DNA of 64,000 bases from Emcibacteraceae bacterium (GCA_041396985.1 JAWKXO010000004.1:124001-188000); one strand, 5' to 3'. Positions 35,549 through 46,019 are shown, counted from the first letter of the stretch. Notes: a model not told the origin generated them from the letters alone. Program-made: numbers and translations.

Positions 35549-36406
35549 ATGAATATATCTATTTTATTAAATTTTGTGATTATAAGTCAGCTATTTTTAC
35601 TGTCCTATTATTATCCTCGGAAAATTATAGACCGTATCCATTATATGCTGACCCATTACCCGGCATCTGATTATCCAAAATTATATCCGGGAAACAATAA
35701 AATGGAAAAGGCCGGAAAAAGCCTTCGAATATTTAAATTAATTTCATGGTCCACTCTTACCCTGGGCATTATATTACTGCTAATTGCCAACATCACCCAT
35801 ACCGAAATAAAGGACAGTATGGTGGTAATTTTTGGACTTATTCAGTTTATTCCCTTCGCATTACTCGAAAAGGCAGAATTAAATCATTATCGATTAATGA
35901 GGACGGAAAACCAGAACAGGATTAGAAGTGCCGATCTGAAAAGGCGACGCTATTTTGACTATATTTCCCCAACAGTTTTAATCACAGCCGTCATTACATT
36001 TCTGTGTTTTATTGCTTTCAGTTTCTACCGGATTATTTTAAATCAGACCTTTATGAGTGACGGTGTGATATCGCTGACTGCAATTTTACTTATGCACTTA
36101 TATTTTGCCACATTGGTTGTCTGGGTTATGTATGGAAAAAAAATTAACCCACTTCAAACGGCGAAGGACAGGGAAATTTATATAGGGTCTGTAATCAGAA
36201 TGACCGTCTATGTCAGTATTGCCGCCAATTGCTTTATGCTAATTTATGGATTGCTTCAACTCTATCAGCTGGACCCATGGAAGCCCGTTGCCTTAAGCCT
36301 ATATTTTCAGCTTTGTATATATCTTGGGCTTGGTACAATGCTGAGAACAAATAAAATTGAACATATAAATTTTGAAGTTTACCGGGAAAATAAAATAACT
36401 ATCTGA
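35549..36406 (+). CDS. Multi-pass membrane protein co-transcribed with a GntR regulator
   Basis: A 285-residue protein with about seven hydrophobic segments (roughly 4-20, 62-80, 90-107, 145-165, 180-200, 220-242 and 255-272) and basic loops (RIRSADLKRRRYFDY). No signal, catalytic or transporter motif that I recognise. Its start is 4 bases after the regulator's stop, so both are one operon. It resembles in position the membrane subunits controlled by YtrA regulators, but no ABC ATPase accompanies it. Confidence 0.7.
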   Translation: MNISILLNFVIISQLFLLSYYYPRKIIDRIHYMLTHYPASDYPKLYPGNNKMEKAGKSLRIFKLISWSTLTLGIILLLIANITHTEIKDSMVVIFGLIQFIPFALLEKAELNHYRLMRTENQNRIRSADLKRRRYFDYISPTVLITAVITFLCFIAFSFYRIILNQTFMSDGVISLTAILLMHLYFATLVVWVMYGKKINPLQTAKDREIYIGSVIRMTVYVSIAANCFMLIYGLLQLYQLDPWKPVALSLYFQLCIYLGLGTMLRTNKIEHINFEVYRENKITI

Positions 36407-36541
36407 TAAAAACTTAACCCCTAAAACATTAAAAATTCTGGAAAACTTATATAATTTCATGAAAAACCCATTGATATTTGCTGTCAATCGGGCCTATCCT
36501 GCTTGGGACAAAATATCACAAAATTCTATGAGGAAATAAGA

Positions 36542-38257
36542 ATGATAAAAAATTTACTACTCGCTACAGCTGCGGTCGGTCTGCTTGCCGCCTGTACGGC
36601 AAAAGAGCCGGAAGGCGAACAAAACAGTAAAACCAACATGGCTGCTGCCTGTACCCCGGCCGATATCGTGCTGACCAACGGGACCATTTATACTGTCAAT
36701 GACAATAACCCAACCGCCGAAGCCATCGCCATCAAAGATCATAAATTCATTTATGTCGGCGACAATGATGGCGCCGGACGCTATGCCTGTGGTGATGCCA
36801 ATGTCATCGACCTTGCCGGTAAGGCCGTTTATCCGGGACTGATTGAAAGTCACGGCCACCTTGCCGGTGTCGGTTTCCGTGCTGTAAGCCTGAACCTTCA
36901 GGGCATTGACAGTCTTGCTGAAATGCTGGCCGCGGTTAAAAAATACGCGAATGAAAACCCGGATCAGCAATGGATCAACGGCCGTGGCTGGATTGAAAAA
37001 GTCTGGCCGGAAAAACGTTTCCCGAACCGTCAGGATCTCGACGCCATTGTCCCTGACCGCCCGGTAACACTGCGCCGTGCAGATGGTCATGCGCTCGTTG
37101 CCAACACGAAAGCCCTGGAAGCTGCCGGCATCACCGGAAAAACTGATAACCCGGTCGGTGGCCATATCAACCTTGATGAAAATGGTGAACCAACCGGTAT
37201 GCTGATTGACACCGCTATGGGATATATGCGCGGACTTATACCTAGCCCTACTCTTGCCGAAACAAAAGCAGCCCTTCAGGCGGGTACCGAAAGAAACGTA
37301 TCACTCGGCTGGACCAATTTCCAGGATGCCGGAAGTTCCTATGAAACATTCGGATTAATGAAAGAACTCCATAATGAAGGAAAACTTGCCCACAGGGTTT
37401 ATGAAGCAATGGCCTTTGGCGAAGATTCAGAACGCCTGATTAAGGAAGGCGCACAAATTGATCCTGAAGACTATCTCACAGTCCGTGACATTAAAGTTGT
37501 GATGGACGGGGCACTCGGTTCCCGTGGTGCTGCATTCATTGAACCTTATGCCGATTATGACACACGTGGCCTCATGCGCTACAAAGTCGATGAACTTGAG
37601 CCAATGTTAAAAGCGGCCCTGAAAGCCGGGATTCAGGTTGAGACCCATGCGATCGGCGATGATGCCAACCGTAAAGTTCTTGATGCCTATGAAATTGCCC
37701 TGAAAGCAGTTCCCAAATCCCAGCGTAAAGTAAATGATCCACGCTGGCGCATTGAGCATGCACAGAATGTACAGCCAAACGATGTGGACCGGTTCATTGA
37801 TCTTGATATCATCCCATCAATGCAGGCATCCCATGCTATTGGCGATCTTCATTTTGCCGCTGACCGTCTGGGTATTCCACGTCTGGCCAATGCCTATCTA
37901 TGGCGGACATTCATTGACAAGGGAACCATTGTTCCAGGCGGCTCTGACCAGCCGGTGGAAATTGGTGACCCGCGCATTGAATTTTATGCTGCAGTTGCCC
38001 GAAAAGATCTTGATGGCTATTCCGGTGAAGGATGGCATCCGGAACTTGCCGTTACACGCGAAGAAGCCTTAAAAATGTTGACCATCTGGGGTGCGATAGC
38101 CGCCTTCCAGGAAGACAGACTGGGATCAATTGAAGTTGGCAAATTTGCCGATGTCGCCGTCTTTGATAAAGACTGGATGAAAATTCCGCTAGACCAGATC
38201 ATGTCATCACAAAACGTTTTGACCATTGTTCATGGCGACATAAAGTTCCAGAAATAG
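36542..38257 (+). CDS. Amidohydrolase lipoprotein (YtcJ-like), copy 2
   Basis: A 571-residue paralogue of the hydrolase at 33328, sharing long identical blocks (YADYDTxGL, WRTFIDKGTI, QPVEIGDPRIEFYAA, YSGEGWHPELAV). The key difference is the N-terminus: a lipobox LLAAC (Cys about residue 18) instead of a cleaved signal, so this copy should be membrane-anchored. The metal motif is LIESHGHLAG. ATG 36542 is chosen for the GAGGAAATAAGA ribosome site directly before it. It ends at its own terminator. Confidence 0.9.
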   Translation: MIKNLLLATAAVGLLAACTAKEPEGEQNSKTNMAAACTPADIVLTNGTIYTVNDNNPTAEAIAIKDHKFIYVGDNDGAGRYACGDANVIDLAGKAVYPGLIESHGHLAGVGFRAVSLNLQGIDSLAEMLAAVKKYANENPDQQWINGRGWIEKVWPEKRFPNRQDLDAIVPDRPVTLRRADGHALVANTKALEAAGITGKTDNPVGGHINLDENGEPTGMLIDTAMGYMRGLIPSPTLAETKAALQAGTERNVSLGWTNFQDAGSSYETFGLMKELHNEGKLAHRVYEAMAFGEDSERLIKEGAQIDPEDYLTVRDIKVVMDGALGSRGAAFIEPYADYDTRGLMRYKVDELEPMLKAALKAGIQVETHAIGDDANRKVLDAYEIALKAVPKSQRKVNDPRWRIEHAQNVQPNDVDRFIDLDIIPSMQASHAIGDLHFAADRLGIPRLANAYLWRTFIDKGTIVPGGSDQPVEIGDPRIEFYAAVARKDLDGYSGEGWHPELAVTREEALKMLTIWGAIAAFQEDRLGSIEVGKFADVAVFDKDWMKIPLDQIMSSQNVLTIVHGDIKFQK

Positions 38258-38276
38258 AATTATTTCAACAATCATC

Positions 38277-38310
38277 AAAAAGGCCGCTTTACACATGCGG
38301 CCTTTTTTTG
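38277..38310 (+). terminator. Rho-independent terminator after amidohydrolase copy 2
   Basis: AAAAAGGCCGC, loop of about 9 bases, GCGGCCTTTTTTT (38277-38309). GC stem flanked by A and T runs, 20 bases after the stop codon. Confidence 0.88.
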
Positions 38311-38350
38311 TTGCATTAACCAAATAGTTAATATCCAGTGCTATATTTAT

Positions 38351-40852
38351 ATGTTAAATAAAGTAAAGAACCTATCCTCTAGACGGGGAACTTATTTGAA
38401 TAATTTAAAGCGCTATATTCTATTGGCATTTTTTTGTCTGACGTCCCATTTTGTCCAGACCAGTTTCGCACAGGACCTTAATCTTACAAAGGAAGAAAAT
38501 GAATGGATTGCTGAGCATCCGGTTATTCGCGCGGCTGGTACAACCGGATCGCCACCAATTGAATTTATGCGGGACGGTGAACCAACCGGTTTTTCCATAG
38601 ATTATCTGAAGCTTGTTGCTGAAAAGGCCCATCTTAAACTTGAATTTATTAACGGCTATTCCTGGGCTGAGCAAATTGACAATATCAAAAACAGAAAAAT
38701 TGATATTCTGCACAGTGTAAGTCCGACGCCAGACCGTTTTGATTTTATCAATTTCACAGATGCCTATGTAAATTTACCTTATGTCTATTTTGGGCGAATA
38801 GGATCGGACCGGATTAATATGGTCGAAGATCTGATTGGGAAAAAAATTGGTGTTATCGATGGCTGGTCTACAACAAATATTTACCGTAAAAATTATCCTG
38901 AGTTAAACTTATATCCGCAAAAGGATTCAATCGCGGGGCTTAATGCCGTCTCTGCCGGCCTGATTGATGTTTTTATCGTACAACTTCCCGTTGGAAATTA
39001 TGTGATTAGCAAAAATTTTATTTCCGGTCTGGAAGTTGTCGGTCAGAAATTTGTCCCTGAAGATATTAAGGGGGAGAACCTGCATTTGGGCATCAGAAAA
39101 GACTGGCCCATTTTAGCAAACATTATCAAAAAAGCCGCAGCATCAATTTCAGTAAAGGAACTAACTGAAATTTCCAACCGATGGTTACTGGAATATAATT
39201 CACCCAAGGATTTAGGCTTAACACTTGATGAGTTAAAATGGCTTTCTGAAAATAAGGAAATTCGCGTCGTCGTGGATTCAGGTGCCGCACCCATTGATTT
39301 CATTGATCAAAACAAGAATATAAGTGGTATTGCCGGTGAATATCTTAAAATTATCGGCACAAAATTAGGGGTAAAATTTGTCTGGTCAGGCAACCAAAAT
39401 CTTGACCAGGGGCTTAATATGATAAAAGAAGGAAAAGCTGAAATCGTCTCCGGCATTTCTTCAACCCCTAACAGACTTGAATATCTGAGCTTTTCTGAGC
39501 CCTATTACACAATCTCCAGCGTGATCTTTGGCCGTTCCGATGGCAAAATTTTTGATACAATCAATTCGCTTTCTGGCTATAAAGTGGCGACGGTTATGGG
39601 CTTTGCCATAAATGAATACCTTGAAAAGAATAATCCTGACGTAAAAATTGTCCAATTCAATAGCATTAGAGACGCCCTTCACGCGGTCAATGATGGGAAG
39701 GCGGATGCCTTTATCGGCAATATTCCTGTTGCCACCAGCATTATTACGAGCGACGGTCTGATACAGTTAACAGTGGTCGGGGAAACACCTATCAGGACGA
39801 ATGTCAGCATTGCCACGACTAACAAACTCCCGCTGCTCGCAAGCGCCATTCAGAAAGCCCTTGCCTCAATTGATGAAAATGAGAGGACAGGAATTACCGG
39901 TAAATGGCTTACTTTTACAGTTGAAAAAGTGCTCAATTATAACCTGATATGGCAGATACTGGTTGTCGCAATTGCAATTATTTCCGTCTTTATTATCTGG
40001 AACCGTAGTCTGAGAAGAGAGATCAGCCGCAGAATAGACGTTGAGAAAGAGCTTAAATACTCAAGGGAACAGGTGAAACAGGCTCTGCTAGAAGCAGAAA
40101 AGGCAAATTCGGCTAAATCAGCCTTTCTGGCGAATATGTCGCACGAAATCAGAACGCCACTCAACGCAATAATCGGTTTTTCGGAAGTTATGACGTCGGG
40201 GCTTTTTGGCAAGATTGGCAACTCAAAATATCTTGAATATCTGGAGGATATTGAAAATAGCGGCAAGCACCTTGCTACTGTTATCAATGATATTCTGGAC
40301 TTATCAAAAATTGATGCCGGTAAATGGCAGTTCTATGAAACAGAATTCAGGTTATCCAAGATTATCAATTTTTCTATGGAAATGTTCCGTGGGATTGCTG
40401 AAAAAAATGAGGTATCACTTAGCAGTGACATTATGCCTGAAATAAGCAACCTCACTATTCGTGGTGACGAAAACTGCTTAAAAAGAGTGATCATCAATCT
40501 TTTATCAAATGCCATTAAATTTACAAAACCCGGAGGATCTGTAACGTGCAAAGCCTTTTCTGATCCTGAAAATAACATTCATATTGAAATTAAGGATACA
40601 GGGATCGGCATCCTTCCGGAACGGATTGAACATGTCACAAAACCCTTTAACCAGGCCCATGAAAATGAACTTCTGAATGAAGAAGGCACAGGGCTCGGCC
40701 TTTCCATAGTTGACAATCTGATCAGTCTCCATGGCGGCCGATTTATCCTGACAAGTGAATATGGCGTTGGAACCACAGCAACCTTTATCATACCTTCAGT
40801 CAGAATTGTCAGCTTTGGACAATTTCATGAACTTAAAACTGGAAATAGATAA
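38351..40852 (+). CDS. BvgS-like sensor histidine kinase with two periplasmic solute-binding domains, copy 1
   Basis: An 833-residue membrane sensor. A signal/anchor helix (about 20-40) is followed by two tandem SBP_bac_3 (Venus flytrap) domains, residues about 45-285 and 290-520 (each with FSxDYLK-like and VATVMG/IGVIDG hinge blocks). A transmembrane helix follows (about 530-550, ILVVAIAIISVFIIWN), then a coiled linker. HisKA has SHEIRTPLNAIIGF, and the ATPase has NLLSNAIKF, DTGIGI and GTGLGLSIV. No receiver or HPt domain and no response-regulator gene is adjacent. TTG 38396 has a better ribosome site (GGGGAA) than ATG 38351 and may be the true start. The 3' end overlaps the MBOAT gene by 20 bases. 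Confidence 0.9.
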   Translation: MLNKVKNLSSRRGTYLNNLKRYILLAFFCLTSHFVQTSFAQDLNLTKEENEWIAEHPVIRAAGTTGSPPIEFMRDGEPTGFSIDYLKLVAEKAHLKLEFINGYSWAEQIDNIKNRKIDILHSVSPTPDRFDFINFTDAYVNLPYVYFGRIGSDRINMVEDLIGKKIGVIDGWSTTNIYRKNYPELNLYPQKDSIAGLNAVSAGLIDVFIVQLPVGNYVISKNFISGLEVVGQKFVPEDIKGENLHLGIRKDWPILANIIKKAAASISVKELTEISNRWLLEYNSPKDLGLTLDELKWLSENKEIRVVVDSGAAPIDFIDQNKNISGIAGEYLKIIGTKLGVKFVWSGNQNLDQGLNMIKEGKAEIVSGISSTPNRLEYLSFSEPYYTISSVIFGRSDGKIFDTINSLSGYKVATVMGFAINEYLEKNNPDVKIVQFNSIRDALHAVNDGKADAFIGNIPVATSIITSDGLIQLTVVGETPIRTNVSIATTNKLPLLASAIQKALASIDENERTGITGKWLTFTVEKVLNYNLIWQILVVAIAIISVFIIWNRSLRREISRRIDVEKELKYSREQVKQALLEAEKANSAKSAFLANMSHEIRTPLNAIIGFSEVMTSGLFGKIGNSKYLEYLEDIENSGKHLATVINDILDLSKIDAGKWQFYETEFRLSKIINFSMEMFRGIAEKNEVSLSSDIMPEISNLTIRGDENCLKRVIINLLSNAIKFTKPGGSVTCKAFSDPENNIHIEIKDTGIGILPERIEHVTKPFNQAHENELLNEEGTGLGLSIVDNLISLHGGRFILTSEYGVGTTATFIIPSVRIVSFGQFHELKTGNR

Positions 40853-42254
40853 ACGGTGCTTCCTTGGTTGATATGGCGACCAAGAAATAAAGTACACCGA
40901 CGATCAACCCTGACTGAATGACAACAGGAATTCTGCAATAAAGCGTCTTCCAGCCATAAGTCCAGTTCAGTGGCGTATATTGAAGAATAAACGCCAGCAC
41001 AAGGATTGCCCCGCCAACCATATTTATCGGCAGTGATGTGACTTCAAAATGCGTCATCGCTTTTGCATAATGAATGGCACTGTCAAGTGATCCACCACGG
41101 AAAAGAAGCCTTGAAAAGGCAACCACATTGAAAATCCAGAACCACTGTGCGGCAAGTCTTACGCCGTGATATTCTGGTTCAGAAATGCCTTCTGCTGCCC
41201 TTTTATTTCGTCTCCAGCGTTCAAGACCGACAAAAGTACCATGAAGGGCACCATAAAGAACGAAATTCCAGCCGGCTCCATGCCAGATACCAATCGCAAC
41301 AAACGTTACCATCAGATTAAAGTAAACATTGCCATAGCGTGAGCCACCAATGCCGAAGAACAGATAATCCCGGAAAAATGAGGACATGGAAATATGCCAG
41401 CGCTGCCAGAAATTGGAGACACTGACCGCCTGATATGGTCTGTTAAAGTTTATCTGAAGCTCATAGCCAAGCGTTCTGGCAACCCCGCGGGCAATATCGG
41501 TATAACCGGAAAAATCCATATAGACCTGATAGCTGTATGCGTAAACGGCCACCAGCAAAAATAATGGTGAATAAAGTTCAGGATTTGCAAAAGCGGGATC
41601 AACAAAATGCACCGCAAGAACATCGGCAAAAGCGACCTTTTTAATAAAACCGCGGATCATCAGGGCAACCCCGGTTTCCATGGAATCCGGTTCTTCCTTA
41701 TGATCATTTTTAAGCTGGGGCAGAAAATGAGACGCCCGGACAATCGGTCCGGCAACCAGCTGCGGGAAAAAGGCCACAAACAGCGCAAAGTCAGTGAAGC
41801 TTTCAACAGCTTCAGTCCTGCCCTTATAAATATCAAGCGTGTAACTGATACTTTGGAAGGTATAAAATGAAATACCTATTGGCAGGAGTACATTGAGCAA
41901 CGGTATATTGACACTAAAGCCAAGCATGGTGAGCAGATCATTCATGCTGTCAATGAAGAAATTGGCATATTTGAAATAGGCCAGAATGGCTATACTGATA
42001 ATAAGCGATAAAGCAAGCCAGCGTTTTTTAACACTGGAATCCTCAGCATTCTGGATTTTTGGGCCGATATAATAATTTATAAAGGTGATTGCCAGGATAA
42101 GACCGCCGAAACGCCAGTCCCAGCACATATAAAAGAAATAGCTGGCAACCAGCAAAAACAGTTTTCTGAGTTCCGGAAATTTACCAAGAACTATTCTTGC
42201 TCCGAATAATACAACAAGGAAGAAAGTAAGAAACTGGAATGACTGAAAAATCAT
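40833..42254 (-). CDS. MBOAT-family O-acyltransferase (AlgI-like)
   Basis: A 473-residue multi-pass inner-membrane acyltransferase. The motif YAYSYQVYMDFSGYTDIARG (about residue 236) and NFWQRWHISMSSFFRDYLFFG and the catalytic-histidine block VAIGIWHGAGWNFVLYGALHG are diagnostic for the AlgI/DltB type that passes acetyl groups across the membrane. Its start overlaps the stop of the SGNH-hydrolase gene by four bases, so the pair works together to acylate an extracellular glycan. Confidence 0.93.
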   Translation of the reverse strand: MIFQSFQFLTFFLVVLFGARIVLGKFPELRKLFLLVASYFFYMCWDWRFGGLILAITFINYYIGPKIQNAEDSSVKKRWLALSLIISIAILAYFKYANFFIDSMNDLLTMLGFSVNIPLLNVLLPIGISFYTFQSISYTLDIYKGRTEAVESFTDFALFVAFFPQLVAGPIVRASHFLPQLKNDHKEEPDSMETGVALMIRGFIKKVAFADVLAVHFVDPAFANPELYSPLFLLVAVYAYSYQVYMDFSGYTDIARGVARTLGYELQINFNRPYQAVSVSNFWQRWHISMSSFFRDYLFFGIGGSRYGNVYFNLMVTFVAIGIWHGAGWNFVLYGALHGTFVGLERWRRNKRAAEGISEPEYHGVRLAAQWFWIFNVVAFSRLLFRGGSLDSAIHYAKAMTHFEVTSLPINMVGGAILVLAFILQYTPLNWTYGWKTLYCRIPVVIQSGLIVGVLYFLVAISTKEAPFIYFQF

Positions 42255-43345
42255 TTTGCGCCTCCCTTGGCAAGCAGGTGATCCTTGTTTATTTCTTCAA
42301 GCATAAGATTGGCCACATAGTTCGATCCTTCAGCATTAAAGTGAATGGAATCGGCATAATACTGATGACCACCGGGGACCAGCTGGTCAAGCCTAAGGAC
42401 AGGAATGCCATACCCTTTACTGATTTCCTCCATAATATCATTATGGCGGTCATAGACGTCATGAAGTCCCTCAATACTGAAACATCCGTCTTTTGATCTG
42501 GAAAAAGCTGATAACTCATACTGGTCTTCTTCTGACATATCCCGGGTATAGGCTCGGGGGTTCCTGACAACAAGCAAGGGTACCCCGGCATTCTGGATAG
42601 ATTTTAAGACTGCCTCAAAATTATCGCGAAACGGTTTTTCATTTAAACTTTTCGGGTCTGTCGTCTGCTCGACTTCCGGTCTGAGCGCCCGAAGAATAGC
42701 CGTATTTTTAACAAGAAGTTCAATGGAAAGCACCCAACTCGGCAATGGAATATTCATCAGACCATGATTTTCCTGCGGCACACCGCCGTCATCACAGTAA
42801 AGAGAAACATTGTTAAAGCCGCTGTAAAACACCACCAGATCCAGATCAAGGGGTTCAAGCACTTTTTCAAAAAGCTGCTGCTGATCGGCAAAATAATATC
42901 CTGCAATTCCGCCGTTGATGACACTGATTTTCTTATCGGGAAACTGTGCCTGAAGATCAGCCTGCAGCCGGTAAGGAATGGTCTCTTCATTGACCGGGTT
43001 CAGCATTCCCATCACCGATGACGCACCAAGCATGGCAATGCGGATTTCATTATCCTGCTTTTTCGCCGAAATTTCCGGGCTTCTGAGCCCAAGTGAATTT
43101 GAACGCACCACCCTATAACCCTCATCAACGTCAATATTGGGTTGAATAAGCTTTAGCTGGTATTCGTCGTTGAAATAATAAATGCCGCCATCGTCTACTG
43201 TCTCAACCGGTGCGTCTTCATCACCTTTCATATAAGCCCGAAACTGTAACGCAGCTTCGGCCCCGCCCAGCAAAAAAATTGCCAGTATAAAAGATATCCA
43301 AACTTTACGGTTTCCACGCGAAGGAATTTTGTCTGACTGATCCAA
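42251..43345 (-). CDS. SGNH/GDSL-hydrolase-like membrane-anchored acyltransferase partner
   Basis: A 364-residue protein with an N-terminal membrane helix (about 14-33) and an SGNH fold outside the cell membrane. Block I is IAMLGASSVMGM (nucleophile serine), block II NGGIAGYY, block III FYSGFNNVSLY (Asn), and block V ADSIHFNAEG (Asp-x-x-His). Proteins of this kind (AlgJ/AlgX-like) take the acyl group from the MBOAT partner and put it on the polysaccharide. Translationally coupled to the MBOAT gene. Confidence 0.85.
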   Translation of the reverse strand: MDQSDKIPSRGNRKVWISFILAIFLLGGAEAALQFRAYMKGDEDAPVETVDDGGIYYFNDEYQLKLIQPNIDVDEGYRVVRSNSLGLRSPEISAKKQDNEIRIAMLGASSVMGMLNPVNEETIPYRLQADLQAQFPDKKISVINGGIAGYYFADQQQLFEKVLEPLDLDLVVFYSGFNNVSLYCDDGGVPQENHGLMNIPLPSWVLSIELLVKNTAILRALRPEVEQTTDPKSLNEKPFRDNFEAVLKSIQNAGVPLLVVRNPRAYTRDMSEEDQYELSAFSRSKDGCFSIEGLHDVYDRHNDIMEEISKGYGIPVLRLDQLVPGGHQYYADSIHFNAEGSNYVANLMLEEINKDHLLAKGGAK

Positions 43346-43403
43346 TTAATCCTGCCCTTATAAAATTTTTTTCTAATATAAACGCATATTATTAAAAAAA
43401 TAA

Positions 43404-46019
43404 TTAACTCAGACTTTTTGAAACAATCTCATAGACATGTTTTGAAAGGTTTTTCTGTTTTAATATTTCTTCCAGCGTTTCCACCATCAGTTTCTGTCTG
43501 TCTGCATCATAAGCTTTCCAACGTGTCAGCTGCTTTGCCAGCCCGGCCGCAATATGCGGGTTGAGCGGGTCAAGCGCTTTGATATTCCGTGCCAGAAATT
43601 GATACCCCCTGCCCGATTTATCATGGAAGGATACCTGATTAAGGGCACAAAAGACACTGATCAGTGACCGTACACGATTGGGCATTTTCAGATCAAAATC
43701 TGGATGACTGTTCAGAAATTCCACCCGGTCCAATACATCAATCCGCGATGATAACGCCTGGGCGCTGAACCATTTATCAAGCACAAGTTGATCATGGTGC
43801 CATTTATCATAAAATTTTGTGATCGCTTCTTCCCGGCCTTCAACATCGCTATCCACCAGATAGGTAAAGGCGGCGATTTCATCTGTCATATTTGTTGCTG
43901 TATGGAACTGTTCATTGCAGAGTGTCACGATATTCTGATCGGCAATTTCAATCAGATAGCCAAGCACCATATTTTTTAAACGCCGGCGCCCGGCAGCATT
44001 CGAACTATATTCGTATGGTTCGTTGGTCTGGCATTCATTATAAATACGAAGAAAATCATCTTTCAATGCCTTCGCCAGCGATCCGACAAGATGCTTTCTT
44101 GACAAATGAATACCATCAACATCAACCGGGCTCATCTGCTGCCCCAGCAACCCTTCTGCCGGCAGGCTCAACATTTCACCGATAAATGCACGGTCAATTT
44201 TTTTATCATTCAGCACCAGCCGCATGGCATTTATAAAGGACCCGTCAACCATTGGGGCGCGCCCCTCTTTCTGGTCCTCAATCATTTTCAGGATAATATC
44301 CGTTGATATTTCCTGCACCGCTTCCCAGCGGTTAAAACTGTCACTGTCATGGCCAATCAGAAAGATCTGTTCTTCACGGTTTAAGTTGCTTTTCAGTTTT
44401 ACCGGCGCTGAAAACCCACGCAGCAGAGATGGTACAGGCTTCTCATTTATATTTTTAAAATAAAATGTCTGTCTGTCCTCTTTCAGGTTTATAAGCTCGG
44501 TTCCGCTTGAGAGCATTTCACGACCATCCTTATCAAGAAGTCCCAGTTCTATCGGAATATGCATTGGCTTTTTATTTTGTTGACCCGGCGTATCCGGCAC
44601 AAACTGCGCAATTGTAAGCTCATAGCTTTTGGCCACTTCATCATATTTTCCGGCAGCAGTCAGTTCCGGTGTCCCCGCCTGACTGTACCATAGACGAAAC
44701 TGACCAAGATCAACGCCTGAGCCATCCTCCATGGCACGGACAAAATCTTCGCATGTTACCGCCTGTCCGTCATGTCTTTCGAAATATAAATCTATGCCTT
44801 TTCTGTATTTTTCCGGTCCCAGAAGTCTATAGATCATCCTGATCACTTCCGAGCCTTTTTCATAAACGGTCATGGTATAGAAGTTATTGATTTCTATATA
44901 GGATTCCGGACGAACCGGATGGGCCATCGGTCCGCTATCCTCGGCAAACTGATGCTGGCGAAGGCTGCGCACTTCATCAATGCGGCAGACAGCACGGCTG
45001 CCCATATCGGCTGAAAACTCATGATCGCGGAACACGGTCAGACCTTCTTTAAGGCTTAACTGAAACCAGTCGCGGCAGGTAACCCTGTTTCCGGTCCAGT
45101 TATGAAAATATTCATGTGCGACTACTTTCTCAACAAAGGAAAAATCAGTATCAGTTGCCGTTTCCGCCTTGGCGAGAATGCATTTGGTATTAAAAATATT
45201 CAGGCTTTTATTTTCCATGGCACCCATATTGAAATGACTGACCGCCACGATATTAAAAATATCCAGATCATATTCCAGCCCGTAAACATCCTCGTCCCAT
45301 TTCATGGATGCTTTCAGCGATTTCATGGCATGGGGACATTTATCCAGATCTTCTTTTTCCACATAAATCCGTAACGTGACATCAGTGCCACTTTTGGTGA
45401 TAAAATGATCTTCCAGATAGTCCAGCTTCCCACCCACCAGGGCAAAAAGATAACATGGCTTTGGGAATGGATCGTGCCAGACCACGAAATGGCGGCCATT
45501 TTCTGCCTCACCCGCTTTAATCTGGTTTCCGTTTGAGAGAAGCACAGGATATTTATCCTTGTCCGCTTCAATCCGCACTTTATAAACCGCCATAACATCA
45601 GGACGGTCGATAAAATATGTAATGCGGCGAAAACCCTGTGCCTCACACTGGGTGCAGAACATACCGTTTGACATATAAAGCCCTTCAAGCGCCGTATTGG
45701 CGGCAGGGTCAATGTCATTGACAATGACCAGATCAAATTCATCCGGCACATTTTCAATTGTTAAATAGTCATCGTTAAGCGCGTATGGAACTTTTTTGCC
45801 ATCAAGCTGAATGGAAACCAGCTTTAAATTTGAACCGTTAAGAACAAGCGGCGCATGAGCCGCCCCCTGGCGCTTCACTTGCATGCGTGACGTCACATGG
45901 GTCACATCATCATGAAGATCAAAATCAAGATCGACGGTTTCAATTAAAAAATCTGGTTTCTTATAATCGGCAAGATATTTGGTTTTTGGCGCATCTGATT
46001 TCGCCACAGTTTCTGACAT
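43404..46019 (-). CDS. pepN: Aminopeptidase N (M1 family)
   Basis: An 871-residue zinc aminopeptidase that trims peptides in the cytoplasm. GAMENKSLNIF (exopeptidase motif), HEYFHNWTGNRVTCRDWFQLSLKEGL with zinc ligands HExxH and the downstream Glu, and the C-terminal helical domain are clear. No signal peptide. Length fits the E. coli PepN-type enzyme (870). It lies 33 bases after arsM on the same strand. Confidence 0.96.
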   Translation of the reverse strand: MSETVAKSDAPKTKYLADYKKPDFLIETVDLDFDLHDDVTHVTSRMQVKRQGAAHAPLVLNGSNLKLVSIQLDGKKVPYALNDDYLTIENVPDEFDLVIVNDIDPAANTALEGLYMSNGMFCTQCEAQGFRRITYFIDRPDVMAVYKVRIEADKDKYPVLLSNGNQIKAGEAENGRHFVVWHDPFPKPCYLFALVGGKLDYLEDHFITKSGTDVTLRIYVEKEDLDKCPHAMKSLKASMKWDEDVYGLEYDLDIFNIVAVSHFNMGAMENKSLNIFNTKCILAKAETATDTDFSFVEKVVAHEYFHNWTGNRVTCRDWFQLSLKEGLTVFRDHEFSADMGSRAVCRIDEVRSLRQHQFAEDSGPMAHPVRPESYIEINNFYTMTVYEKGSEVIRMIYRLLGPEKYRKGIDLYFERHDGQAVTCEDFVRAMEDGSGVDLGQFRLWYSQAGTPELTAAGKYDEVAKSYELTIAQFVPDTPGQQNKKPMHIPIELGLLDKDGREMLSSGTELINLKEDRQTFYFKNINEKPVPSLLRGFSAPVKLKSNLNREEQIFLIGHDSDSFNRWEAVQEISTDIILKMIEDQKEGRAPMVDGSFINAMRLVLNDKKIDRAFIGEMLSLPAEGLLGQQMSPVDVDGIHLSRKHLVGSLAKALKDDFLRIYNECQTNEPYEYSSNAAGRRRLKNMVLGYLIEIADQNIVTLCNEQFHTATNMTDEIAAFTYLVDSDVEGREEAITKFYDKWHHDQLVLDKWFSAQALSSRIDVLDRVEFLNSHPDFDLKMPNRVRSLISVFCALNQVSFHDKSGRGYQFLARNIKALDPLNPHIAAGLAKQLTRWKAYDADRQKLMVETLEEILKQKNLSKHVYEIVSKSLS

